Assembly (NCBI RefSeq): GCF_040529065.1
Contig: NZ_CP132343.1
Coordinates: forward strand, 3,100,001 to 3,164,000
Direction of reading: 5' to 3'
DNA from: Xanthomonas sacchari
GTDB lineage: Bacteria > Pseudomonadota > Gammaproteobacteria > Xanthomonadales > Xanthomonadaceae
Length of the DNA stretch: 64,000 bases
Shown: in pieces, positions 37,149 to 46,585 of the stretch
How positions within the stretch are numbered: the first letter of the stretch is position 1
Layout: each line of letters begins with the position of its first letter
Notes under the pieces: model-generated
Database searches by the model: none
The model's input: the letters and a program-made list of their open reading frames with translations, nothing else
Told to the model about the DNA's origin: nothing
Translations under genes and position numbers: made by a program

Positions 37149-38255
37149 ATGTCCGCCCGTCTCGACATCGCCGATCCCCACGCCGCCGCCGCGCGCATCC
37201 GCGCGCTGGCGCGCACGTTCGGCTTCCAGCGCTGCGGCATCGCCGGCATCGAACTGCAGCAGGACGAGGCGCATCTGCGCGACTGGCTGCAACAGGGCCT
37301 GTACGGCACGATGCACTGGATGGCCCAGCACGGCGACAAGCGCTCGCGCCCGGCGGAGCTGATCCCCGGCACGTTGAGGGTGATCTCGGTGGGCCTGGAC
37401 TACGGCCGCAATGACGACGATTCGGCCTGGGACACGCTGCACGACGGCGAGCGCGCCTACGTCGCGCGCTATGCGCTGGGCCGCGATTACCACAAGCTGA
37501 TGCGCAACCGCCTGCAGAAGCTGGCCGAGCGCATCCAGGACGAGATCGGCCCGTTCGGCCACCGCGTGTTCGTCGATTCGGCGCCGGTGCTCGAACGCGC
37601 CCTGGCGCGCGACGCCGGCCTGGGCTGGATCGGCAAGCACACCTGCCTGATCGACCGCAACGGCGGTTCCTGGTTCTTCCTCGGCGAGATCTACGTCGAC
37701 CTGCCGCTGCCGATCGATCCGCCGGCCAGCGCGCACTGCGGCACCTGCACGCGCTGCATCGACGTCTGCCCGACCCAGGCGATCGTCGCGCCGTACCGGC
37801 TCGATGCGCGCCGCTGCATCGCCTACCTCACGATCGAGCACGATGGCGCGATTCCCGAGGAACTGCGCCCGGCGATCGGCAACCGCATCTTCGGCTGCGA
37901 CGACTGCCAGCTGATCTGCCCCTGGAACAAGTTCGCCAAGCGCAGCGACGAGCCGGACTTCCGCGCGCGCAACGACCTGGACAAGGCGACGCTGGCGCAG
38001 TTGTTCGCCTGGGAGGAAGACGAATTCCTGCGCCGTACCGAAGGCAGCGCGATCCGCCGCAGCGGCCACGAACGCTGGCTGCGCAATATCGCCGTGGCGC
38101 TGGGCAACGCGCCGACCACGCCACAGGTAATGGCCGCGCTCGGCGCGCGCGCGCAGCATCCCTCGCCGCTGGTGCGCGAGCACGTGCAGTGGGCGCTGGC
38201 CCGGCACGCAGCCACGTCGACGCAGCCGGACGCAGCTGCCGACGTGCGAGGATAG
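37149..38255 (+). CDS. queG: Epoxyqueuosine reductase QueG
   Basis: A 368-residue cobalamin-dependent iron-sulfur enzyme that makes queuosine in the last step of tRNA wobble-base modification. Two 4Fe-4S clusters are marked by [16 protein letters not shown] and [11 protein letters not shown]. The N-terminal B12 domain includes YGTMHWM and a catalytic Asp in [20 protein letters not shown]. The start at 37149 is the first ATG after the divergent promoter with nnr, as in E. coli. Confidence 0.95.
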   Translation: MSARLDIADPHAAAARIRALARTFGFQRCGIAGIELQQDEAHLRDWLQQGLYGTMHWMAQHGDKRSRPAELIPGTLRVISVGLDYGRNDDDSAWDTLHDGERAYVARYALGRDYHKLMRNRLQKLAERIQDEIGPFGHRVFVDSAPVLERALARDAGLGWIGKHTCLIDRNGGSWFFLGEIYVDLPLPIDPPASAHCGTCTRCIDVCPTQAIVAPYRLDARRCIAYLTIEHDGAIPEELRPAIGNRIFGCDDCQLICPWNKFAKRSDEPDFRARNDLDKATLAQLFAWEEDEFLRRTEGSAIRRSGHERWLRNIAVALGNAPTTPQVMAALGARAQHPSPLVREHVQWALARHAATSTQPDAAADVRG

Positions 38256-38281
38256 GCGCCCGTACGCCCTGCACTGCCCGC

Positions 38282-39622
38282 ATGTCCGATCGCGCCGACC
38301 AGATCCTCAGCCCCAGCCAGCTCAACACGCTGGCCCGCGACCTGTTGGAGAGCGCCTTCCCGCTGGCCTGGGTGGAGGGCGAACTGGGCAATGTCACCCG
38401 GCCCTCGTCCGGCCACCTGTATTTCACCCTGAAGGACGCGCGCGCGCAGGTGCGCTGCGCGATGTTCAAGCCCAAGAGCCAATGGCTGCGGTTCGTGCCG
38501 CGCGAAGGCCTGCGGGTGCTGGCGCGCGGGCGCCTGACCCTGTACGAAGCGCGCGGCGACTACCAACTGGTGTTGGACCATCTGGAGGAAGCCGGCGAAG
38601 GCGCGCTGCGCCGCGCGTTCGAGGAGCTCAAGGCGCGGCTCGCCGCCGAGGGCCTGTTCGCCAGCGAGCGCAAGCGCGCCCTGCCCGGCTTCGTGCGGCG
38701 CCTGGCAGTCATCACCTCGCCCAGCGGCGCTGCCGTGCGCGACGTGCTGAGCGTGCTCGGGCGGCGCATGCCGCTGCTGCAGGTGGACATCCTGCCGAGC
38801 CTGGTCCAGGGCGACAGCGCCGCGGCGCAGATCGCCACGTTGCTGCGCCAGGCCGACGCCAGCGGCCGCTACGACGCGATCCTGCTGACCCGCGGCGGCG
38901 GCTCGCTGGAGGACCTGTGGGCGTTCAACGACGAACAGCTGGCACGCACGATCGCTGCCGCGGTCACGCCGGTGGTGTCGGCGGTCGGCCACGAGACCGA
39001 CGTGACCCTGGCCGATTTCGCCGCCGACCTGCGCGCACCCACCCCGTCGGTCGCCGCCGAATTGCTGGTGCCCGACCAGCGCGATCTCGGCGCGCGCCTG
39101 CGTGCCCAGCACGCCGCGCTGCTGCGCTGGCAGCAGCACCGGCTGCGGCAAGCGCAGCAACGCGCCGACCGCGCCTTGCTGCGCCTGCAGGCGCAGAGTC
39201 CACAAATGCGCCTGCAACTGCTGCAGCGCCGCCAGCACGAGATCGGACGGCGGCTGGCGGCGGTGTGGCGGCAGCAACAAGAACGCCGCCATGCGCAGTT
39301 GCGCCATGCCGCCGCGGTGCTGCGCGCCGCACAGCCGCAACGACGGCTGGCGATGCTGCGGGTGCGGCTGCTGGCGCTGGGCCGGCGTCCGCAGGCGGCG
39401 ATGACGCGGCAACTGCAGGCCGATGCGCAGCGCCTGCGCGCGCTGGCGCGCGCCCTGGAGACGGTCAGCCCGCTGGCCACCGTCGCGCGCGGCTACAGCA
39501 TCCTGACCCGCGTCGACGACGGCAGCGTGGTGCGCTCGGCCGCCCAGGTGGCGCCCGGCGATCGGCTGCGCGCGCGCCTGGCGGACGGCGAACTGCAACT
39601 GCGTGCCGAGGGCGAAGAATGA
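38282..39622 (+). CDS. xseA: Exodeoxyribonuclease VII large subunit
   Basis: A 446-residue subunit of a nuclease that degrades single-stranded DNA from both ends. The N-terminal OB fold (about 10-105) reads [20 protein letters not shown]. The catalytic domain has [29 protein letters not shown] and [21 protein letters not shown] long coiled coil (about 270-400) rich in Arg, Gln and Leu follows, then GYSILTR near the C terminus. It lies 26 bp after queG. The small subunit is not nearby. Confidence 0.95.
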   Translation: MSDRADQILSPSQLNTLARDLLESAFPLAWVEGELGNVTRPSSGHLYFTLKDARAQVRCAMFKPKSQWLRFVPREGLRVLARGRLTLYEARGDYQLVLDHLEEAGEGALRRAFEELKARLAAEGLFASERKRALPGFVRRLAVITSPSGAAVRDVLSVLGRRMPLLQVDILPSLVQGDSAAAQIATLLRQADASGRYDAILLTRGGGSLEDLWAFNDEQLARTIAAAVTPVVSAVGHETDVTLADFAADLRAPTPSVAAELLVPDQRDLGARLRAQHAALLRWQQHRLRQAQQRADRALLRLQAQSPQMRLQLLQRRQHEIGRRLAAVWRQQQERRHAQLRHAAAVLRAAQPQRRLAMLRVRLLALGRRPQAAMTRQLQADAQRLRALARALETVSPLATVARGYSILTRVDDGSVVRSAAQVAPGDRLRARLADGELQLRAEGEE

Positions 39623-39650
39623 TGCCGCTACCCGCCTCGTCCCCGCGCGC

Positions 39651-40037
39651 ATGACCGACAGCCTCCACGAAGACCGGATCAAGGCGATCCTGCACGGCAT
39701 GCGCCGCGCCGAACGGCGTCGGGCCGAGCAACGCGCCGGCAACAGCGACCTGTTGTCGCTGATCGACGGCGCCGCCTATGGCGCCCCGGAGGATGCGCAA
39801 CGGGCACTCGCCTGGCTGGCGCATGACGGCACCCTGGAGCATCTGAACCACGCCGACCTGCACAATGTCGGCGACACCATCTGCGTGGCCTGGAACGGCT
39901 GCGGCAGCGATCTGGCGACGCTGTCGCAGTGGTTGCGGGAGATGCGCCTGACCGACGGCCGCGGCGCCCTGCAGGCGCTGCGCGACGGCGACAGCGCGAC
40001 GCTGCTGGTCACCGCGTTGGCGGCGTTTCCCGTCTGA
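39651..40037 (+). CDS. Hypothetical protein after xseA
   Basis: A 128-residue soluble protein that I do not recognise. It is highly charged at the N terminus (EDRIKAILHGMRRAERRRAEQRAG) and shows no signal peptide or membrane segment. It begins 28 bp after xseA and may be transcribed with it. No catalytic motif is visible. Confidence 0.55.
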   Translation: MTDSLHEDRIKAILHGMRRAERRRAEQRAGNSDLLSLIDGAAYGAPEDAQRALAWLAHDGTLEHLNHADLHNVGDTICVAWNGCGSDLATLSQWLREMRLTDGRGALQALRDGDSATLLVTALAAFPV

Positions 40038-40118
40038 GGCCGATCGGCCCAGGCGCCCGTCACCCCTGCCCCAGAACGTACTGCCTCAGTTGCGCGATGC
40101 GTCGCCGATCAGCGCCGT

Positions 40119-40664
40119 TCACTCCAACGGCGCGACCACCAGCAGCGGGTCGAGGTCGTAGCCCATCGCCACCGCCTTGGCCTTGATCGCCTCGAACACG
40201 CTGCGCTGCATGCGCGGCGAGCGCGACAGCACCCACAGGTACTTGCGTCCCGGCTCGCCGATCAGCGCCCACTGATAATCCGGATCGAGCGCGATCACCC
40301 AGTAGTCGGCCCACACCATCGGCAGCCAGGACAGCCAATCCGGCGCGAAGCGCACCTGCAGCCGCCCGGGATGGCCCTCCACCCGCCGTGCCACGCCCTC
40401 GGCTGCCAGGGTGGTGCCGTCGGCGGTGCGACAGGCGTTGCGCACGCCAATCTGGCCGTCGTCGCGCAGCACATAGGCCGCAGTGACGTCGCCGACGCAT
40501 TTCTTTTGGAAGGAGACCGGCAGGTGCGCGATCTCGTGCCACTGCCCGGCATAGCGGCCGAGATCGAACGCGGCGACCGAACTGACCGGCTGCGCGGCAC
40601 GCAGCGGCGGTGCGAGGCACAACAGGCACGCCAGCAACAGCAGCGCGATCGGCAAAAGACGCAT
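40119..40664 (-). CDS. Lipocalin (Blc-like)
   Basis: A 181-residue exported lipocalin. It has a signal peptide (LLLLACLLCLAPPLRA, without a lipobox, so probably soluble in the periplasm rather than lipidated). The GxW lipocalin signature is GRYAGQWHEIAHLP (about 37-50), the later strand contains WADYWVIALD, and LWVLSRSPRM is the third conserved region. It should bind a hydrophobic ligand in the envelope. Confidence 0.9.
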   Translation of the reverse strand: MRLLPIALLLLACLLCLAPPLRAAQPVSSVAAFDLGRYAGQWHEIAHLPVSFQKKCVGDVTAAYVLRDDGQIGVRNACRTADGTTLAAEGVARRVEGHPGRLQVRFAPDWLSWLPMVWADYWVIALDPDYQWALIGEPGRKYLWVLSRSPRMQRSVFEAIKAKAVAMGYDLDPLLVVAPLE

Positions 40665-40760
40665 GCGCAGGTTCCGATGGACGGGAAACAGCAGCTTATG
40701 CAGGAGCTGCGCAGCGAAGTAAAGCGCGGCGCGAGACGCCGGCGGCGATGGCGTGGATGG

Positions 40761-41039
40761 TCAGTGGCTCAGGTCGACCATGGCGCGCTGGTCCGGCTGG
40801 CCGGCACATTGCACCGGCTCGCGCAGCACCACGCGCTCGACCACGCCGTCGTGCCGCTGCAGATAGGTGTTGACCATGACGCACTCGGCGCCGACCTGCT
40901 CGATGTAAGGCGCATCGGCGCCGGGACCGCCCTGCTCGCCCGCATGCTCCCCCTGCTCGGCGGGGGCCGCCATGGCCGCGCCAGCCAGGACCCACAGCAG
41001 CGCCACGCCGCTCCATCTCCGTCCGAATCCGCTGGTCAT
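40761..41039 (-). CDS. Small exported hypothetical protein
   Basis: A 92-residue protein with a signal peptide (ALLWVLAGAAMA) and two Cys in the mature part (GAECVMV and PVQCAGQ) that could form a disulfide. No domain is recognised. The start at 41039 is chosen because it opens onto the signal peptide. It lies upstream of the lipocalin gene on the same strand, 96 bp away, so they may share a transcript. Confidence 0.55.
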   Translation of the reverse strand: MTSGFGRRWSGVALLWVLAGAAMAAPAEQGEHAGEQGGPGADAPYIEQVGAECVMVNTYLQRHDGVVERVVLREPVQCAGQPDQRAMVDLSH

Positions 41040-41310
41040 TGGCAGGTCCCCCCGATCGCCCGTGCCTATGATTACGACAGGCAGCGTCATTGATTGAGCG
41101 GAAGATCCCGAAAAAACGTGAACTGGGTACGTTTGTCTACAACCGTGGACACACCTTCTTCACGCGACATCGGTCCAGGAGGCCGTCATGGCGGGCGGCA
41201 CGCATGCGGAAATCTGCATAGCGCGCAGATCCGCACCTCCCCCAGGCGCAGCGCCGCAGACACGATCCGTCGACCCGCCACGCGGCATGGTTCAACACTG
41301 GCGCAAGCCT
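41040..41310. other. 271-bp stretch with no convincing gene
   Basis: Between the small exported protein and the tRNA terminator. A 72-residue reading frame (41094-41312, plus strand) is present but is Arg-rich, without family features, and was rejected. Confidence 0.4.
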
Positions 41311-41346
41311 GAAAAAAGAAAGGCCCTACATCGCTGTAGAGCCTTG
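41311..41346 (-). terminator. Intrinsic terminator of tRNA-Phe
   Basis: On the minus strand a stem (ggctctac / gtagggcc, one wobble) is followed by TTTCTTTTTTC. It lies 7 bp after the tRNA 3' CCA. Confidence 0.85.
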
Positions 41347-41353
41347 ATATGAA

Positions 41354-41429
41354 TGGTGGCCGAGGACGGAATCGAACCGCCGACACGGGGATTTTCAATC
41401 CCCTGCTCTACCAACTGAGCTACTCGGCC
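41354..41429 (-). tRNA. tRNA-Phe (GAA)
   Basis: A 76-nt cloverleaf with the CCA encoded. The acceptor stem GGCCGAG pairs with CTCGGCC, the D arm contains TAGCTCAGTTGG, the anticodon loop TTGAAAA gives GAA (Phe), and the T arm holds GGTTCGATTCC. No integrase or att repeat is seen beside it. Confidence 0.97.
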
Positions 41430-41465
41430 ACTGCGCAACGCGGCAGGACCGGTGCGAGGACGCGC

Positions 41466-41494
41466 ATCATAGCGAGGCGATCGGGATTGGGCAA
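41466..41494 (-). promoter_or_regulatory. Sigma-70 promoter of tRNA-Phe
   Basis: On the minus strand TTGCCC (41489-41494) and TATGAT (41466-41471) are separated by exactly 17 bp. Transcription would start about 30 nt before the tRNA 5' end. Confidence 0.7.
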
Positions 41495-41755
41495 GCGCAA
41501 TGTTGCAGAATTTTCCTACCCACCGCCGAGGCCCGCACCGACGGCGCCCGAATCCTGCACCGGCGATGCTGAGCGCGTCCTCGGCATCCGGCTGGCGCAC
41601 GGCAGGGACGCACGGTGATGGCCGCCGGCCGGATCGCCGAGGACCGCTCAGGGGCAGGCGCCCTGCGGCACTCCGGGCCTGCCATCGCTGCGCCACCATC
41701 GCATCCCGGGGCGTGGTGTAGTCTTCGCCGGTCTTCCCCTCCATGGATTGCGCTC
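41495..41755. other. Spacer between the tRNA promoter and the lipoprotein gene
   Basis: The gene-free space from 41430 to 41755 holds the tRNA promoter and otherwise no recognisable gene or repeat. It should contain the promoter of the downstream lipoprotein. Confidence 0.35.
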
Positions 41756-42232
41756 ATGCGTCACCCGCTCCGCCTCGGCTTGCTTGTGTTGTGCACCGCG
41801 TTGCTCGGCGCCTGCAGCGACGGCATGGTGCGTCGGGTGTCCGACCCGGCCGCCAGCGTGCAGCAACTGACGGTCAATATGGACGGCAGCTGGAAGGTGG
41901 ACCTGCGCCTGCAGAACTACAGCAGCATCCCGATGCGCTACGACAGCCTGCGCCTGGACCTGGGGGTGGGCGGCGAAGCGGCCGGCACCCTGCAGGCGGC
42001 TCCCGGCATCTCGATCGGCCCGGAGACGGCGGATGTGGTGAGCGTGGCGCTTCGCCCCAGCTCCAGCGCGCGCATGGCCGTCGCCGATGCCCTGGCCGGC
42101 CGCCGCAGCCTCGAGTACACCCTCAAGGGCAGCATCGCCGCCACGCCCGAGGACAAGAAGCAGCGCAGCTTCGACATCGACGCCCGCAACATGCTCTCGC
42201 CGGCGCCCGGCCTGGACGGCGTGCTGCGTTGA
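41756..42232 (+). CDS. Small lipoprotein with LEA type 2-like domain
   Basis: A 158-residue lipoprotein (signal ending VLCTALLGAC). The mature part contains a single beta-rich domain whose pattern (VDLRLQNYSSIPMRYDSLRL, then GP...ADVVSVAL) resembles the LEA14/WHy type of domain, in which a short 'N-x-S/N' strand repeats. The family is linked to stress tolerance or envelope function, but the role here is unknown. Confidence 0.65.
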   Translation: MRHPLRLGLLVLCTALLGACSDGMVRRVSDPAASVQQLTVNMDGSWKVDLRLQNYSSIPMRYDSLRLDLGVGGEAAGTLQAAPGISIGPETADVVSVALRPSSSARMAVADALAGRRSLEYTLKGSIAATPEDKKQRSFDIDARNMLSPAPGLDGVLR

Positions 42233-42460
42233 CCACGCGGTGGCGCTGAAGCGCCACTCCGCCCCGCCTGTCTCGAAAGCGCCGCCCTCGGCTTCGGGGG
42301 CGTAGCACGCCTGTGCGTCGACCTGCGCTTCACCGCATCCAGGCGCGTCCTCGACCTTCTCTTTGGCACGCTGGCGCATCGCCCCGTCGGCGCCCGCCCG
42401 CGCGTGCGCCTTCCCGCTCCTGTCTTGACCGACCTCGTTCAGCCTGGATTACCGCAAAAT

Positions 42461-42478
42461 TAATACATAAATGTATTA
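42461..42478. promoter_or_regulatory. Perfect 18-bp palindrome, probable MarR operator 1
   Basis: taatacat-aa-atgtatta has 8-bp arms with a 2-bp centre. It lies 30 bp upstream of the marR start codon, within a short AT-rich island in otherwise GC-rich DNA. Confidence 0.75.
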
Positions 42479-42480
42479 TC

Positions 42481-42490
42481 TACATATGTA
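42481..42490. promoter_or_regulatory. 10-bp palindrome, probable MarR operator 2
   Basis: tacatatgta shares the TACAT/ATGTA arms of operator 1 and is 18 bp upstream of the marR ATG. Together the two sites should cover the -10 region and start of the operon, giving autorepression. Confidence 0.65.
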
Positions 42491-42508
42491 TAAGATCCCG
42501 AGCCGGCC

Positions 42509-43006
42509 ATGAGTCGCTTTGCCGCCACCGAGCAGCGCCTGGACGTGACTGCCCGCAAGCATCCGCCCTTCCCGCGTGAAGCCGCGCTGCTGCTGCGGCT
42601 GATCAAGCTGCTGCACAAGCTGAGCCTGGACCAGAGCAACGAGGTGTTGCGGCCCTACGGCCTGAGCTATGCCGAATACAACGTGCTGATGATGATCGAC
42701 GCCAGTCCGGACGGAACCTTGAACCCGTCCCAGCTCGGCGACGCGGCCGGCGAGAAGTCCGCCAACATCACCCGCCTCACCACGCAACTGGTCGACAAGG
42801 GCCTGATCCAGCGCACGCCCAGCGCCGAGGACCGGCGCATGCTGTTGCTGCGCCTGACCGACGCCGGCGAGCGCCTGATCGATGCGTTGATCCCGGCGCT
42901 GTGCGCCCAGCTCGACGCTTATGTGCGACATCTGGATCCGGCGGCGATGACGCAGTTGCAGACGCTGTTGAAGGCCTTGTTGCGCGGCGTCGAGGACGCG
43001 GCATGA
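42509..43006 (+). CDS. MarR-family transcriptional regulator
   Basis: A 165-residue winged-helix repressor that probably controls its own efflux operon. The winged helix (about 50-125) reads LSYAEYNVLMMI, then SQLGDAAGEKSANITRLTTQ, then the wing in SAEDRRMLLLRLTDAGE. The helical ends form the dimer. The gene is the first of four co-directional overlapping or closely spaced genes and has two palindromes upstream. Its ligand is likely an aromatic acid or antibiotic, by analogy with similar loci. Confidence 0.92.
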   Translation: MSRFAATEQRLDVTARKHPPFPREAALLLRLIKLLHKLSLDQSNEVLRPYGLSYAEYNVLMMIDASPDGTLNPSQLGDAAGEKSANITRLTTQLVDKGLIQRTPSAEDRRMLLLRLTDAGERLIDALIPALCAQLDAYVRHLDPAAMTQLQTLLKALLRGVEDAA

Positions 43007-45174
43007 GCACACCGCAGCCCAACGCGACCGCCGCTGCCGACGCCGCACCCGGCCTGCGCACGCTGCTGGCCGACGCCCTGCGCGGCGAAGGCGAGGCCTG
43101 GCTGTTCGTGCTGCGCACCCTGCTGTCGATCTATCTGGCCGGCTGGATCGCGCTGCGCCTGGACCTGGCCTCGCCGATGACCGCGATGATCACGGTGGTG
43201 GTGGTGATGCACCGGCAGACCGGCATGGTCTTCGCGAAGGGCTTCTACCGGATACTGGGCACGCTGATCGGCAGCGTCGCCGCGCTGACGATGGTGGCGC
43301 TGTTCCCGCAGGAGCCGGTGCTGTTCGTGCTGGTGCTGTCGCTGTGGATCGGCGCCTGCACCGGTGGCGCGCTGCTGTACCGCAACTTCAAGGCCTACGC
43401 CTTCGTGCTGTCCGGCTACACGGTGGCGCTGATCGCGCTGCCGGCAGTGAACCAGCCGCAGAACGTGTTCAACCTGGTGGTGGCGCGGGTGACCGAGGTG
43501 GTGCTGGGCCTGCTGGTGACCGGCATCGTCAGCGACGTGGTGTTTCCCAGCCGGCTGCGCCAGACCCTGCGCGACACGGTGCGCCGCGCTTCCGACGGCT
43601 TTCTGGACTTCGTCCGCGACGCCACCGGCGGCCAGTTGCCGCGCGAGGCGATGGAGCAGGCGCACCTGCGTTTCGTGCGCGACGCGGTGACCATCGAGGA
43701 CCTGCGCAGTTCGGTGGTGTTCGAGGATCCGGAAGCGCGGGCCCGCAGCGGCCGCCTGCGCCTGCTCAACCAGCGCTTCATGGCGGTGTCGACCAGCTTC
43801 CAGGCGTTGCACCACTACACCAACCGGCTGCTGCGCAGCGGCGATGGCAACGTGGCCGAGGCGCTGATCGGCCTGTACCGGCCACTCAAGGCCGCGCTCA
43901 GCGACCGCGGCGGACGCGAGGGCGCCGCCGCGACCGCGCGCAAGCTGGCCGCCTGCCGCGATGCGCTGGCGACGCGAGCGGCCGCGGCACGCGAGGCGCT
44001 CCCGACGGCGCAGCACGAGGGTTTCGACACCGGCGTGTCGCTGCTGCAGCGGTTCTTCGCCGACCTGCACGACTACGTGGCCACCGAAGCGACCCTGGTC
44101 GCGTCACAGCAGTGGCGCACACCGCAGGACCGCGGCGACACCGCGGTGTTCGTGCGCGGCAATGACTACGCCGCGGCGGCGCTGACCGCGCTGCGCAGCG
44201 CGCTGCTGGTGGCGACGATGTGCTGGCTGTGGATCCAGGCCGGCTGGATCAGCGGCGCCACGGCGGTGTTCCAGGCGGTGGCGCTGAGCGCGATCCTGTC
44301 GTCCAGCGCCAATGCACCGGCCGCCGCGCGCTCGCTGTTCAATGGGTTCGTGTTCGGCATCGCACTGGGCGTGGTCTGTCAGTTGCTGGTGCTGCCGCAG
44401 ATGGACGGCTACGGCCTGTTCGTCGCCGGCACCTTGCCGTTCCTGCTGGTGACCCTGTACCTGGCCTCGAAACCGGCGCTGTACGGCTTCGCCACCGGCG
44501 CCAACCTGGCCTTCGTCTCGATCCTGGCGGTCCAGCCCACGCCCACCTTCAACGCCGCGGCCACCTTCAACAGCGTGGTGCCGTTGCTGCTGGGCACCCT
44601 GGCGGTGAGCGCGACGTTCGTGTTCGTGCCGCCGGTGATCGGCACCCGCTGGCAGCGCCGGCGCCTGCTGGAGCGGCTGCGGCGGCAGACCACGCTGGCC
44701 GCGCGTGCGCCGCTGCCGGGGCTGGCGCTGCGCCTGGAGAGCGTCAACCGCGACCTGTTCCAGCAGATCGTGGCGCACACCCCGCCGGGCAGCGACGAAC
44801 TGCGCGACCTGCTCGGCTGGGCGCTGTCGGTGCACGAAACCGGGCGCACCCTGGTCGAGCTGCGCCGCGACGCCGCCGAAGGCACGTTGTCGCCACCACT
44901 GGCCACCGCGGTGGACGCCGCCGTGCAGGCGCTGGCCGACCTGTATCTCGACCCCGGCCCGCAGCGGCACCGCCAGGCCCTGCAGCGGGTGGAGGCCGCG
45001 CTGGCCGCCAGCCAGGTGGAAGGCGCAGTGCCGCTGCGCTGGAAGCCCACCCGCGAGCACCTGTTGCTGCTGCGCGGCGCGCTGCTCGACGCCGATTCCG
45101 TTCTCGCCGCGCTGGCCGATACGCCTGCGCCGACCACCACCACGCCAGGAGCCGACGATGCTGCTGCCCGCTGA
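43003..45174 (+). CDS. FUSC-family efflux permease (AaeB-like)
   Basis: A 723-residue inner-membrane protein with two similar halves. Each half has a set of hydrophobic segments (about 30-190 and 390-545), and a large soluble part follows each (about 190-385 and 550-723). TM cores such as LASPMTAMITVVVVMHRQTG and GFATGANLAFVSILAV fit the FUSC family, known from AaeB, the p-hydroxybenzoate exporter. Coupled to marR by a 4-nt overlap and to a DUF1656 gene and a HlyD-type adaptor after it, it has the standard partners of an AaeXAB system. Confidence 0.92.
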   Translation: MSTPQPNATAAADAAPGLRTLLADALRGEGEAWLFVLRTLLSIYLAGWIALRLDLASPMTAMITVVVVMHRQTGMVFAKGFYRILGTLIGSVAALTMVALFPQEPVLFVLVLSLWIGACTGGALLYRNFKAYAFVLSGYTVALIALPAVNQPQNVFNLVVARVTEVVLGLLVTGIVSDVVFPSRLRQTLRDTVRRASDGFLDFVRDATGGQLPREAMEQAHLRFVRDAVTIEDLRSSVVFEDPEARARSGRLRLLNQRFMAVSTSFQALHHYTNRLLRSGDGNVAEALIGLYRPLKAALSDRGGREGAAATARKLAACRDALATRAAAAREALPTAQHEGFDTGVSLLQRFFADLHDYVATEATLVASQQWRTPQDRGDTAVFVRGNDYAAAALTALRSALLVATMCWLWIQAGWISGATAVFQAVALSAILSSSANAPAAARSLFNGFVFGIALGVVCQLLVLPQMDGYGLFVAGTLPFLLVTLYLASKPALYGFATGANLAFVSILAVQPTPTFNAAATFNSVVPLLLGTLAVSATFVFVPPVIGTRWQRRRLLERLRRQTTLAARAPLPGLALRLESVNRDLFQQIVAHTPPGSDELRDLLGWALSVHETGRTLVELRRDAAEGTLSPPLATAVDAAVQALADLYLDPGPQRHRQALQRVEAALAASQVEGAVPLRWKPTREHLLLLRGALLDADSVLAALADTPAPTTTTPGADDAAAR

Positions 45175-45364
45175 AATCTCGATCGCCGGGGTGTACGTGC
45201 CCGGCCTGCTGGTGCTGGGCCTGGCCCTGCTGCTGGTGGCCTGGGCGCTGGACGCGGTCGCCGGCCGCGCCGGCCTGTACCGCCATGCCTGGCACCCGTC
45301 CCTGTTCCGTCTGGCCATCTACGTCGGCGCGTTCGCCGCGCTCGGCCTGCTCCTTTTGCCCTGA
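45158..45364 (+). CDS. DUF1656 small membrane protein (AaeX-like)
   Basis: A 68-residue protein with two membrane helices (about 8-30 and 47-67). Its start at 45158 lies inside the end of the FUSC gene (17-bp overlap) and has AGGAG upstream. DUF1656 proteins accompany FUSC pumps (AaeX). The function is undefined. Confidence 0.88.
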   Translation: MLLPAEISIAGVYVPGLLVLGLALLLVAWALDAVAGRAGLYRHAWHPSLFRLAIYVGAFAALGLLLLP

Positions 45365-45372
45365 GTCCCGCC

Positions 45373-46371
45373 ATGAAGACCCCTGCCCTGATCCGTTTCG
45401 CCCTGACCGCCATCGTGGTGCTGGTCGCCGCCCTGCTGGCGCATGCGCTGTGGCGCCATTACATGCTCTCGCCCTGGACCCGCGACGGCCGCGTGCGCGC
45501 GGAAGTTGTGCGGATCGCGCCCGACGTGTCCGGCCTGGTCGATGCGGTGGCGGTACGCGACAACCAGCACGTCAAGCGCGGCGACCTGTTGTTCAGCGTG
45601 GACCGCAAGCGCTATGAACTGGCGTTGGAAAAGGCCCGCGCCAACCTCGCGGTTGCGCAGGCGCAGGCACGTGCGGCCGGTGCCAGCCTGTCGGCTGCGG
45701 CGGCCACCCAGGCGGCCAGCGAAGCCGAGTTCCAGATGCGGCGCGCCCAGGCCGAACGGCGCGCGCGCGCCGCTGCGGTGATCTCCGCAGAGGCACGCTC
45801 GGATGCCGAAGCCACCGCGCGTTCGGCGCAGGCCGACGTGCACCGCAGCGCGGCGCTGCGCGGGCAGGCCACCGCGGCGCAGGCGCAGGCAGTGGCGACG
45901 GTGGAACAGGCGCAGGCTGCGCTCGACCTGGCCGAGCTGGACCTGCAGCGCACCCAGGTTCGCGCCACCGCCGACGGCTACATCACCAACCTGGAGGTGC
46001 GCGTGGGCGACTACGCCCAGGCCGGCGGCGCGCGCCTGGCGCTGGTGCGCGACGATGCGATGTGGGTGTACGGCTATTTCGAGGAAACCAAGCTGCCGCG
46101 GGTGCACGTCGGCGATCGTGCCGACATCCGCCTGATGAGCGGCGGGCTGATGCTGCACGGCCAGGTAGAGGGCATCGCCCGCGGCATCGCCGACAGCGAC
46201 AACCCGACCGGCACCTCGCTGCTGGCCGACGTCAGCCCCACTTTCAACTGGATCCGCCTGGCGCAGCGCGTGCCGGTGCGCATCCGCATCGATCCGGCCA
46301 GCGTGCCGCAGGGCACCCTGCTCGCGGCCGGCATGACCGCCACGGTCAGCGTGCATCCGCGGCAGGAGTGA
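45373..46371 (+). CDS. HlyD-family efflux adaptor (AaeA-like)
   Basis: A 332-residue membrane fusion protein. One N-terminal membrane helix (about 10-28) is followed by the lipoyl-like half (SPWTRDGRVRAEVVRIAPDV), a long alpha-hairpin rich in Ala, Gln and Arg (about 85-195), and the C-terminal barrel with GYFEETKLPRVHVGDRADIR. It is encoded 8 bp after the DUF1656 gene. It would bridge the FUSC permease to an outer-membrane channel. Confidence 0.92.
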   Translation: MKTPALIRFALTAIVVLVAALLAHALWRHYMLSPWTRDGRVRAEVVRIAPDVSGLVDAVAVRDNQHVKRGDLLFSVDRKRYELALEKARANLAVAQAQARAAGASLSAAAATQAASEAEFQMRRAQAERRARAAAVISAEARSDAEATARSAQADVHRSAALRGQATAAQAQAVATVEQAQAALDLAELDLQRTQVRATADGYITNLEVRVGDYAQAGGARLALVRDDAMWVYGYFEETKLPRVHVGDRADIRLMSGGLMLHGQVEGIARGIADSDNPTGTSLLADVSPTFNWIRLAQRVPVRIRIDPASVPQGTLLAAGMTATVSVHPRQE

Positions 46372-46381
46372 TGCGGCGTCT

Positions 46382-46447
46382 GCAGGAGCGGCTTCAGCCG
46401 CGACGGGCTTGCTCGGCAACGCCCATCGCGGCTGAAGCCGCCCCTAC
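46382..46447. repeat. Complete REP-like palindrome pair
   Basis: gcaggagcggcttcagccgc, a spacer, then tcgcggctgaagccgcccct ending in act. It is a full two-half copy of the repeat family that was interrupted by the insertion sequence. It lies between the converging efflux and protease genes. Confidence 0.75.
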
Positions 46448-46585
46448 TGCTGCAACGATGGATCCCGCGAAGCGGTGGCGGCGACGCGTTACCAGGATGC
46501 AGACACCGAGGATCCGCAGCAACGGCATCAATGCACGGCGCAGGCCTCGCACCTGCGCGCGTGCCGTCGTTGCAGCGACCGGCCC

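Noticed and set aside
41094..41312. 72-residue plus-strand frame next to the tRNA
   Set aside because: Arg-rich, no ribosome site of note, no family features, and it runs into the tRNA terminator.
41354..41429. tRNA-Phe as an integration site
   Set aside because: No integrase, att repeat or island is beside it.
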